Below, in pieces: positions 53,721 through 60,655 of a stretch of DNA of 64,000 nt. Every line of letters starts with the position of its first letter. Within the stretch, counting starts at the first letter, position 1. Source of the stretch: CAISKJ01 sp046351555 (GTDB lineage Bacteria > Myxococcota_A > Polyangia > Polyangiales > Ga0077539); the NCBI GenBank assembly GCA_046351555.1, contig JAXLYI010000014.1, positions 1 to 64,000 on the forward strand. The letters are read 5' to 3'. The translations under genes were made by a program, and so were the position numbers. Under the pieces are notes generated by a model, which did not search any database, was not told the DNA's origin, and was given only the letters and a program-made list of their open reading frames with translations.

Positions 53721-56009
53721 ATGAAGCGCCCGTGGCTCCTCCCCGCCGCACTCGTCGCCTGCACGGAGTCCGCGCCCGTCGCCCCCGACGCCACGGTGGA
53801 CGCACCGCCCGACGTCGCCCCCGACGCGAAGCCCGACGCGCCGCCCGAGGCCGCGGTGATCCTCCCGCCCGTGCGCGCCGAGGCGCCGCTCCGTCGCTAC
53901 GTCGACCCGCTCATCGGCGCGGGCGGCATCGCGTTCGGCACGGGGAGCGCGTTCCCGGGGCCGCAGCGGCCCTTCGGGATGGCGCGGCCGGGGCCCGACA
54001 CCGCCGACGCGCAGGGGGCCGCCATCGGCTTCTCGCACTGCGCGGGCTACGCCCACTTCGACACGCACATCGCCGCGTTCAGCCAGATCCACCTGCACGG
54101 CACCGGCATCGTCGACGAGGGCTCCCTCGGCTTCATGCCCGTCGTCGGGATGTCGCCCGCCCGCACGCGCCGCAACGGCAACCTCTCGCCCTTCCGCCAC
54201 GAGCGCGAGACGGCCGCCGCGGGCTACTACCGCGTCACCTTCGACGCCCCCGAGATCACCACCGAGATCACCGCCACCGACCGCGTCTCGCTCTACCGCG
54301 TCACCTTCCCCCGCGGCGCGGACGGGCACCTGCTGTTCGACGTCGGCCACACGCTCCCCGACGTGCGCGTGACCCAGGGCGACCTCGCGATCACCGACGC
54401 CGAGCTCTCGGGCCGCGTCCACTTCGAGGGCTCGTACTCTGACCGCTTCGGCGGCGTCGACCTCTACTGGGTCGCCCGCGCCTCGCGCCCCTTCACCCGC
54501 GCAGGCGCCTGGCGCGACGGCGAGCTCGTCACCGAGCGAACCCTCGCGGGGACCGCCATCGGCGCCTACGTCCCCGTCGACACCACCACCGACCCGACCG
54601 TCACCGTCGCGATCGGGCTCTCGTACACCGACGTCGCGCACGCGCGGGCCAACCTCGCCGCGGAGGCCGCCGACCTCGATTTCGACCGCGTCCGCCGCGA
54701 GTCCGAGGCCCGCTGGGAGGAGCTGCTCGGGCGCGTCCAGGTGACCGCGCGGGGCGAGGCGGCGCTGCGGATGATCTACTCCGCCGCGTACCACACGCTC
54801 CTCATGCCGACGCTCGTCTCCGACGCCGACGGGACCTACCGGGGCGTTGACCGCGCGCTGCGAAGGGCCGACGGGTGGCGCTACTACAGCGACTTCTCGC
54901 TCTGGGACACCTTCCGCTCGGAGCACCCGTGGCTCTCGACGGTGTACCCCGAGTACGCGCGCGACTTCGCCCGCTCGCTGGTCGCGATGGGCAACGCGGC
55001 GGGCTACTTCCCGCGCTGGCCGCTCGCGACGGGCGAGACGGGCGGGATGCTCGGCGACTGCGGCGCGCTCACCGTCGCCGACACGTGGCTCCGCGGCGTG
55101 CGCGACTTCGACGTCGAGGGCGCGTACGCCATCGCGCGGCGCTCGGCCTTCACCCCCGAAGGGTCGCGCCGCGACAACCTCGACACGTACATGTCCCTTC
55201 GTTACATCCCGACGGAGGCGGGCGGGTCGAGCGCTTCGAAGACGATGGAGTACGCCTACGCCGACGCCGCGGTCGCCAACTGGGCGAGGGGGCTCGGGCG
55301 CGCGGACGACGCGCGCGTGCTCACCGAGCGGTCGACGGCGTACCGCAACCTCTGGGACCCGGCGCAGCGCTTCCTGGTCGGGCGTCGTCGCGACGGGACC
55401 TTCGTCGAGCTCCGCAACCCGACGGGCTGGCACGACTTCTACGCCGAGGGCGCGGCGTGGCAGTACCTCTGGTACGCGCCGCACGACCTCCCAGGCCTCG
55501 CGGCGCTGCTCGGCGGGCGCGACGCGTTCATGGCGCGGCTGGAGGAGTTCTTCTCGCTGTCGATGGCGGCGCGCCGGACGCCGCTGCCCGACCCCTACTA
55601 CTGGCACGGCAACGAGCCCGACATCCACGCGCCGTGGATCCCGTCGGCCTTCGGCGACCTCGCGGCGACCTCGCGCAACGTGGATTGGGTTCGCCGCACG
55701 CGCTACACCGACGGCCCCGACGGCATCCCGGGCAACGACGACGGCGGGACGATGAGCGCGTGGCTGATGTTCGCGGCGATCGGCGCGTACCCCGTGGCGG
55801 GCACCGAGGCGTGGCTGCTCGGCGCGCCGATGGTCACCGAGGCGCGCGTCTCGCTCGCGGGCGGCGCGTCGCTCACGGTGCAGGCGCCCCGCGGCGGCGT
55901 CCCCGGCTACGCGCCCACGGTGGCCCGGTGGAACGGCGCCCCCCTCGCGCAGCCGACGCTCGACCAGGCGACGATCGGGCGCGGGGGGACCCTGTCGTTC
56001 GACCCCTGA
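53721..56009 (+). CDS. GH92 family alpha-mannosidase lipoprotein
   Basis: 762 residues. Signal MKRPWLLPAALVACTES gives a lipobox Cys14, then an Asp/Ala/Pro linker. From residue 60 the GH92 fold is clear: YVDPLIGAGG, PFGMARPGPDT, GTGIVDEGSLGFMP, the central WDTFRSEHPW, and the C-terminal G670-NDDGGTMSAW with GAYP. GH92 enzymes remove alpha-mannose from N-glycans and other mannosides with calcium. Being lipid-anchored, it probably works on external glycans. The start is supported by TACACT at 53708-53713. The next gene follows after four nt, implying co-transcription. Confidence 0.92.
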   Translation: MKRPWLLPAALVACTESAPVAPDATVDAPPDVAPDAKPDAPPEAAVILPPVRAEAPLRRYVDPLIGAGGIAFGTGSAFPGPQRPFGMARPGPDTADAQGAAIGFSHCAGYAHFDTHIAAFSQIHLHGTGIVDEGSLGFMPVVGMSPARTRRNGNLSPFRHERETAAAGYYRVTFDAPEITTEITATDRVSLYRVTFPRGADGHLLFDVGHTLPDVRVTQGDLAITDAELSGRVHFEGSYSDRFGGVDLYWVARASRPFTRAGAWRDGELVTERTLAGTAIGAYVPVDTTTDPTVTVAIGLSYTDVAHARANLAAEAADLDFDRVRRESEARWEELLGRVQVTARGEAALRMIYSAAYHTLLMPTLVSDADGTYRGVDRALRRADGWRYYSDFSLWDTFRSEHPWLSTVYPEYARDFARSLVAMGNAAGYFPRWPLATGETGGMLGDCGALTVADTWLRGVRDFDVEGAYAIARRSAFTPEGSRRDNLDTYMSLRYIPTEAGGSSASKTMEYAYADAAVANWARGLGRADDARVLTERSTAYRNLWDPAQRFLVGRRRDGTFVELRNPTGWHDFYAEGAAWQYLWYAPHDLPGLAALLGGRDAFMARLEEFFSLSMAARRTPLPDPYYWHGNEPDIHAPWIPSAFGDLAATSRNVDWVRRTRYTDGPDGIPGNDDGGTMSAWLMFAAIGAYPVAGTEAWLLGAPMVTEARVSLAGGASLTVQAPRGGVPGYAPTVARWNGAPLAQPTLDQATIGRGGTLSFDP

Positions 56010-56013
56010 CGTG

Positions 56014-57315
56014 ATGCGCGCTTCGCACCGGATGCGCCCGCCCAACCGCCGAGCCGCCCGCTCGGCCGCGGCGCTCGCGCTCGCCGCCTGGGCCGCCGGC
56101 TGCGCGCGCGACGTCCGCGTCGGACGCGTGCTCGGTGACGGCGGCGTCGACGCGCTCGCCGACGCCATCGTCGACGCGCCCGCGCCCGACGGCGGCGCGT
56201 GCGTCACCGCGTGCCGGCCCGCGCGCGAGGCGGCGGTCTTCCACCACGCGGTGTGCCTGACGGCGGGCTGGCCCGGGCTGACGCGCCTCCGCACCGACGG
56301 CTTCGACAGCCGCGTCGGGCCCTACGACCCCGCGCGCCCGCTCGCCGCGGGCTCGGCCGCCACCGACGGCGACCTCGGCGGCGGCGACCTCGACGTCGGC
56401 GGCGCGGTCACCGTGTCGGGCGGCGCGGCCGCGGGCGCGCTGCGGGCGAGGGGGCGCGTCCGCGTCGGCGGCAGCCTCGCGGCCCGCAGCGTCGAGGCGT
56501 CGGCGCTCTCCGTCGGCGGCAGCGTCCGCGTGGAGGGCGACCTCGCCGTGCGCGGGACGTTCACCTCGCCCTTCGGCGCCGACCTCGTCGTGGGCGGCGC
56601 GCGCATGGCGGGCGCCGAGGTTCGCGCGTCGGTCGCCTTCCCGCACGCCTGCGAGGACGACGTGTTCGACTTCGCCGCGCGCGCCGAGCCCATCCGGCAG
56701 CGCAACGACGACGCCGGGCTCGGGCTCCGCGTCGACGCGCTCGCGGCGGCGGGGCGGCCCGAGCGCGTGGCGCTCCCGTGCGGGCGCTACCACTTCCGCG
56801 GCGTGTCGGCGGGGCGCGCGCTGGTGCTGGCGGTGAGCGGCCACGTCGAGGTGGTGCTCGACGACGACGTGACGCCGAGCGACCTCCGCGTCGAGCTCGC
56901 CCCCGGCGCCGACGTCGACGTGATCGTCGCCGGCGCCTTCCGCCCGACGGGCGCGGTGCATTTCGGCGACGCGGCAGCGCCCGCGCGCGCGCGGCTGTGG
57001 GTGTTCGGCGGGCCGGCGGCGACGCTCGCGGCGGGCTTCGCGGGGCTGCTCTACGCGCCGGGGCTCGCCGTCCGCGTGGAGGGCCCGGTGTACGGCGCGC
57101 TCCGCGTCAACGCGCTCCAGGGCGCGCAGGTGGAGGTGCACTACGACGTCGCCGCCGTCGACGCGTCGGGCGCGTGCGCGGTGGGGGGCTGCGCGGCGTG
57201 TGTCGACTGCCCGGGGCGCGCGTGCGGGATGGGCGCGTGCGGCGCCTGCGCGGACGACGACGGCTGCTGCGCGGGGCTCCGCTGCGAGGCCGGGCGCTGC
57301 GTGCCGGGGTGGTGA
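56014..57315 (+). CDS. Bactofilin-like lipoprotein with Cys-rich tail
   Basis: 433 residues; the ATG at 56014 is preferred (a GTG three nt earlier and an ATG at 56032 are possible). Signal region ARSAAALALAAWAAGC gives lipobox Cys. Residues about 100-190 are made of short VGGxVxVxGxLxA strands, typical of bactofilin-like or polymer-forming beta-helices. A hydrophobic beta-rich part follows. A C-terminal Cys-rich tail has about 14 cysteines (CAACVDCPGRAC, GACGACADDDGCC, CEAGRC). The tail's disulphide-rich nature suits an extracytoplasmic site. Function unknown; probably a surface scaffold. It lies four nt after the GH92 gene. Confidence 0.72.
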   Translation: MRASHRMRPPNRRAARSAAALALAAWAAGCARDVRVGRVLGDGGVDALADAIVDAPAPDGGACVTACRPAREAAVFHHAVCLTAGWPGLTRLRTDGFDSRVGPYDPARPLAAGSAATDGDLGGGDLDVGGAVTVSGGAAAGALRARGRVRVGGSLAARSVEASALSVGGSVRVEGDLAVRGTFTSPFGADLVVGGARMAGAEVRASVAFPHACEDDVFDFAARAEPIRQRNDDAGLGLRVDALAAAGRPERVALPCGRYHFRGVSAGRALVLAVSGHVEVVLDDDVTPSDLRVELAPGADVDVIVAGAFRPTGAVHFGDAAAPARARLWVFGGPAATLAAGFAGLLYAPGLAVRVEGPVYGALRVNALQGAQVEVHYDVAAVDASGACAVGGCAACVDCPGRACGMGACGACADDDGCCAGLRCEAGRCVPGW

Positions 57316-57328
57316 CGCGGGGGAGGCG

Positions 57329-57349
57329 GCGGGCAGCGGGCAGCGGGCG
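57329..57349 (+). repeat. Short heptamer array GCGGGCA
   Basis: Three tandem 7-mers (GCGGGCA, GCGGGCA, GCGGGCG) follow the stop of the previous gene. The same heptamer is amplified at 60304-60401 and occurs inverted around 60120-60160. It precedes the inverted-repeat element at 57451-57750. The rest of 57350-57450 shows no gene. Confidence 0.55.
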
Positions 57350-57450
57350 ACGAGTCCCGCCGTTCGCCGAGCCTCACAGCGGGTTACCCATAGTGCGTAC
57401 TGGAGAGGGGGTGGCGCTGGCAGCGGGCGACGTGCGCGGCGGGCGACGGG

Positions 57451-57750
57451 CAGGGCGAGCGCACCAAAATCGCTTGAATTGCAGCCTCGCGGCGGGCTTG
57501 TCGCTGGCGCTCCGGCGCCCCGCGCTACGAATGCAGGGCCCCCTCCGGGGGCTTTCGGAACCCTACCGCCCTGCGAAAGCTCCCCGCCATCATCGCAAGC
57601 AACGCTTCTGGAGGGCATTTCGCGCGATCTTTCGTCGGTCTTCAAGCCCCCGGAGGGGGCGCCTGCATTCCGTAGCGCGGGGTGCCGGAGCGCCAGCGAC
57701 AAACCCCGCCGCGAGGCTGCAATTCAAGCGATTTTGGTGCGCTCGCCCTG
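57451..57750. repeat. Long inverted-repeat (hairpin) element
   Basis: Left arm 57451-57554 and right arm 57644-57750 are inverted copies of about 104 and 107 bp with a handful of mismatches. They start with CAGGGCGAGCGCACC and end in CTCGCCCTG; the inner ends meet at GGGGGCTT and AAGCCCCC. An 89-bp loop has no tandem repeat. It lies between the rightward gene ending at 57315 and the leftward gene ending at 57767, so it could also act as a large terminator. No coding sequence was identified. Confidence 0.85.
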
Positions 57751-57766
57751 GGGCGACGGGTGGCGG

Positions 57767-58630
57767 TCAGGCCGGGGAGGGCGCGCTCGACGGCGTCCCC
57801 TTGGGGCGGGCGGGCGCGGCCTTGACGACGGCGTCCTTCGCGGGCGCGGCGGCGTCCTTCGCGGCGGCCTCGTCGGGAGCGTCGTCGTCGCCCTCGTCGT
57901 CGTTCTCGTCGTCGCTGCTGGCGCGCTCGCGGCGCGGCGAGGCGAGGCCGAGCTTGATGAGGTCGGCGCGGCGGGTCACCACGGCCCGCGCGATCTCCGA
58001 CCACTCGCTGAACCACACGTAGAGCGCCAGCCGCGGGTCGTCGGCCGACGGCGGGATCGACTGGCCCGCAGCGCCGGTGGCGCCGTCCGTCGGGCTGCCC
58101 GCGCGCTGGATGAGCTGGATGCGGGCGGCGACGCGGCGGCGCTCGTCGGCGGTGACGCCGCGCGCGGTGAGCGTGTCGAGGGCCGCGTGGTCGTCGGCGC
58201 GAGAGGCAGCGCGCTCGGGCGACTTCTCCATCGCGTCGAGGCGGACGGAGAGCGTCGAGGCGACCCGAACCGCGTCGGGCCCGTGCGCCACGCCGACGCC
58301 GCCGCCGAAGAGGAAGTCGTGCTGCGCGGTGTGCCGGTGGCGGAGCGCGGCCTTCATCACCGGGACGTTCACCGTCACCCACTGGTCGACGCGCTCGATG
58401 GCGGTCTCCACGGTCTCGTCGAGCTCCTCCTGGGGCGCCTCGACCGCGCCGCGGCCCGCGATCGCGTCGATCAGGGCCCAGCCGCGCGCCTGCTCGTCCG
58501 CGGTGAAGCCACGCTTGCGCATCGCGCCGAGCAGCCGCGGCGCGCGCGCCAGCGCCAGCAGCAGCTTGAAGGCCCTCGCCACCACGCGGTTGAGGGCAGA
58601 ATCGCCCACGCCGACATCGTCCGTCTTCAT
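57767..58630 (-). CDS. Hypothetical soluble protein with acidic and Ala-Lys tail
   Basis: 287 residues from the ATG at 58630, with GAGG upstream. No signal peptide. The first 185 residues are helical (VARAFKLLLALARAPRLLGA, DETVETAIERVDQWVTVNVP, ADDHAALDTLTARGVTADER). A second segment (LALYVWFSEWSEIARAVVTR) has an aromatic cluster. An acidic stretch (SSDDENDDEGDDDAPDE) and an Ala/Lys/Pro tail follow. No domain was recognised. It may be a cytoplasmic DNA- or protein-binding protein, but nothing establishes this. Its stop lies 17 nt from the inverted-repeat element. Confidence 0.66.
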   Translation of the reverse strand: MKTDDVGVGDSALNRVVARAFKLLLALARAPRLLGAMRKRGFTADEQARGWALIDAIAGRGAVEAPQEELDETVETAIERVDQWVTVNVPVMKAALRHRHTAQHDFLFGGGVGVAHGPDAVRVASTLSVRLDAMEKSPERAASRADDHAALDTLTARGVTADERRRVAARIQLIQRAGSPTDGATGAAGQSIPPSADDPRLALYVWFSEWSEIARAVVTRRADLIKLGLASPRRERASSDDENDDEGDDDAPDEAAAKDAAAPAKDAVVKAAPARPKGTPSSAPSPA

Positions 58631-59146
58631 CTCGTCATCCTCCTCACTCGAGGAAAATCAACGGCCGGCCCCGACGGGCCCTTGAGCCCCGACGGCGAAA
58701 AGAGAACGCGGTCGTCCGCTCGGAACACGGTGACGTCGGGAGGGGGGATCCTGTCGGCGGGTTCGTGGGTCCAGTCGGCGACTTCTTGAGCGCGGACGAG
58801 GGGACGAAGGGCCCGAATTTTCGCGCGGGGGGTTCGGGCGGCGACTTCGTTGGCAGTGCCTCTGCGGGGCGCGCGGAGCCGAAGAACTGGCGTTTCGCGC
58901 GGGAAGACGGACGCAGAAAGCCGCGGTCAGGACAGAGGAAGTCGGCGACAGAACGGAGGGGGGCGGTGATCGAGTGCACCGAGTCGGTGCAGGTGCGCAC
59001 GGGCCGGGTGCGACCGCACACGCGCCGGTGCACCTGCACACGGGCCGGTGCAAGTGCACCGGAGGCGGATGCATGGACGCATCATCGGATGCCGGGGCGC
59101 ATCCGTCAGGGGCTGGAGGGCGCAATGACCGCCGCCCGACGGCGCG
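58631..59146. other. Intergenic region with GGTGCA dyads
   Basis: About 515 bp upstream of the gene at 58630 and downstream of the gene ending at 59147. Around 58984-59062 it holds clustered GGTGCA/TGCACC elements, including an inverted pair CCGGTGCAC (59025-59033) and GTGCACCGG (59054-59062), and a second dyad CGGATGC / GCATCCG (59066-59072, 59101-59107). These could be a terminator for the leftward gene at 59147 or binding sites. No gene is supportable; the open frames are composition artefacts. Confidence 0.5.
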
Positions 59147-60100
59147 TCACGCGGCGAACGCGCACAGGACCACGGCCCAGGAAGCCACCGCGGCCGCGCC
59201 GTAGGCGACGGTGACGGCGACGAGCGCGCGGCGCAGGCGGCGTTCGGGGGCGGGGGATCCGTCGGGCTGGGGCGCGCGGTAGGCGGCGGGGAGGGAGGCT
59301 GCGGGCGGGCGACCGGTGAGGCGGACGAGCCCGGCGAGCGCGAGCGCGGCGGCGGCGGCGAGGGCGGAGGTGAGCGGGCCGAGGTGGAGCAGCGGCCCGG
59401 GGCCTTCGCGGCGCACGAGCTCGCGGAGCGCGACGGGGACCTCGGCGACGTAGAGCGGCGCGGGAGACGCGGTGACGAGAGGGTCGCGACAGTCGCCCTC
59501 GCGCGACGAGTTGCAGCGCACGAGGGGGCAGGTGAACTCCACGAAGCGCCCGTCGCGCGAGGTGCGCGTGCGGAGGCCGCGGACGACCGAGAGGTAGCTG
59601 CCGTCGGTGTGGTCGCGGTTGCTGTGGGAGTCGCAGCTCCACCCCTCGCGAACCCAGCCCTCACTCGACGAGGACCCGTAGTCGCCCCCAGAGCTGTTGA
59701 AGCTGCCCTCGAGGCGCGCGATTCCGCAGCGGTACGTCGCGCCGCTGCTCCCGCCGTGGCTGTGCGGGCTCTGGTGGCCTTGGTGGTCCCAGAGCGTCGC
59801 CTCGCGCACGCAGCCGTGATCACGGGGTTCGCCGACGAGCGAGCGCATCTGCTCGGGCGAGGGCGCCTCGACGCGCACCACCTCGCGCTGCGCCGTCACG
59901 AACGCCGGCTCCCACCGCAGCACGGCGCCCGCGAGCGCCCACGGTGCGACCGCGCCCGCGAGCGCGACGCCGGCCGCCGCGCCCCACCCCCGCAGCGCGC
60001 GCGACGGGGTGCTCCGCGCGACCCGACGCGCGAGCGCTGCGCCCGCGAGGGCGGAGGCCGCGAGCCCCGGGGCGATCACGCAGGCGAGCGCGGTGAGCAC
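59147..60100 (-). CDS. Polytopic membrane protein with His/Ser-rich outer loop
   Basis: 317 residues from a GTG at 60100. Two N-terminal hydrophobic segments (about 3-25 and 40-65) and two C-terminal ones (about 240-262 and 290-312) flank a hydrophilic domain of about 170 residues. That domain has several cysteines (HGCVREA, YRCGIARL, WSCDSH, FTCPLVRCNSSREGDC) and a His/Ser/Gly-rich stretch (DHQGHQSPHSHGGSSG). A periplasmic disulphide domain or metal binding is possible. No family was recognised. TAGCGT lies six nt before the start, with no Shine-Dalgarno. Confidence 0.65.
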   Translation of the reverse strand: MLTALACVIAPGLAASALAGAALARRVARSTPSRALRGWGAAAGVALAGAVAPWALAGAVLRWEPAFVTAQREVVRVEAPSPEQMRSLVGEPRDHGCVREATLWDHQGHQSPHSHGGSSGATYRCGIARLEGSFNSSGGDYGSSSSEGWVREGWSCDSHSNRDHTDGSYLSVVRGLRTRTSRDGRFVEFTCPLVRCNSSREGDCRDPLVTASPAPLYVAEVPVALRELVRREGPGPLLHLGPLTSALAAAAALALAGLVRLTGRPPAASLPAAYRAPQPDGSPAPERRLRRALVAVTVAYGAAAVASWAVVLCAFAA

Positions 60101-60106
60101 GGCCGC

Positions 60107-60112
60107 ACGCTA
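60107..60112 (-). promoter_or_regulatory. -10-like hexamer TAGCGT
   Basis: On the minus strand TAGCGT lies six nt before the GTG of the membrane protein. It is one of two identical hexamers (also at 62634-62639) with start-proximal spacing and no Shine-Dalgarno. Confidence 0.3.
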
Positions 60113-60168
60113 CCACGGCGCTCGCCGCCCGCCGCCAGGTGCTCGCCGCTCGCCGCTCGCAGCGGGCC

Positions 60169-60494
60169 GCCCGAGCTCTCCAGCACGCGTAAGGTACACG
60201 CCGACGCGGAGCGCCCTGCGCGCGATGCCACGGTGGGCGGGCGCGGAGCTGAGGCGCTCGCAGCCCCGACGCTCGCGGCCGCGCAGCTCCTCCACTCGCA
60301 GCCACGAGCAGCGGGCAGCGGGCGGCGAGCAGCGGGCAGCGGGCGGCGCGCGGCGAGCAGCGGGCGGCGAGCAGCGGGCAGCGGGCAGCGGGCGGCGAGC
60401 AGCGTACGCCTCAGCTCCGCGCCCACCCACCGTGGCATCGCGCGCAGGGCGCTCCACGTCGGCGTGTACCTTACGCGTGCTGGAGAGCTCGGGC
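60169..60494. repeat. Long inverted-repeat (hairpin) element with heptamer loop
   Basis: Left arm 60169-60256 and right arm 60407-60494 are 88-bp inverted copies with few mismatches (ends GCCCGAGCTCTCC and GGAGAGCTCGGGC). The 150-bp loop contains a 7-bp tandem array. It lies in the 555-bp gap between two leftward genes (60656 and 60100). No gene, Shine-Dalgarno or transposase is present. It shares the heptamer with the flank of the 57451-57750 element. Confidence 0.85.
60304..60401 (+). repeat. Fourteen tandem heptamers GCG(A/G)GC(A/G)
   Basis: Fourteen consecutive 7-bp units (GCGGGCA, GCGGGCG, GCGAGCA, one GCGCGCG; the first is ACGAGCA) in the loop of the inverted-repeat element. Seven is not a multiple of three and no coherent protein reads through. 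Inverted copies (TGCTCGC, CGCTCGC) occur just outside the left arm. Confidence 0.88.
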
Positions 60495-60592
60495 TGCCCC
60501 CTGCGGGCCACGGGCGACGAGCGACGGGCTGCCCCCTGCGGGCCGCGGGCGACGGGCGACGGGCAGCTCCCTGCGGGCGGCGAGCAACGAGC
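60491..60592 (+). repeat. 35-bp tandem repeat, about three copies
   Basis: GGGCTGCCCCCTGCGGGCC followed by CGGGCGACG... begins at 60491 and again at 60526 exactly 35 bp on; a diverged third copy starts at 60561. It abuts the outer end of the right arm of the inverted-repeat element, overlapping it by four bases. The region from 60593 to 60655 shows nothing supportable. Confidence 0.7.
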
Positions 60593-60655
60593 GCCGTGCA
60601 GCGGACGGCGATCGGCCGCACGCGCGGGGTTGCCGCTCGCCCCTCGCCGCCCCGC

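Noticed and set aside
58644..59039. Small leftward gene in the 58.6-59.1 kb gap
   Set aside because: No Shine-Dalgarno, no domain, and the frame is Arg/Pro/Ser-rich; it also runs into the control region of the gene at 58630.
39681..60494. Insertion sequences at the long inverted repeats
   Set aside because: No transposase frame lies between or beside the arms, and no clear target-site duplication was found.
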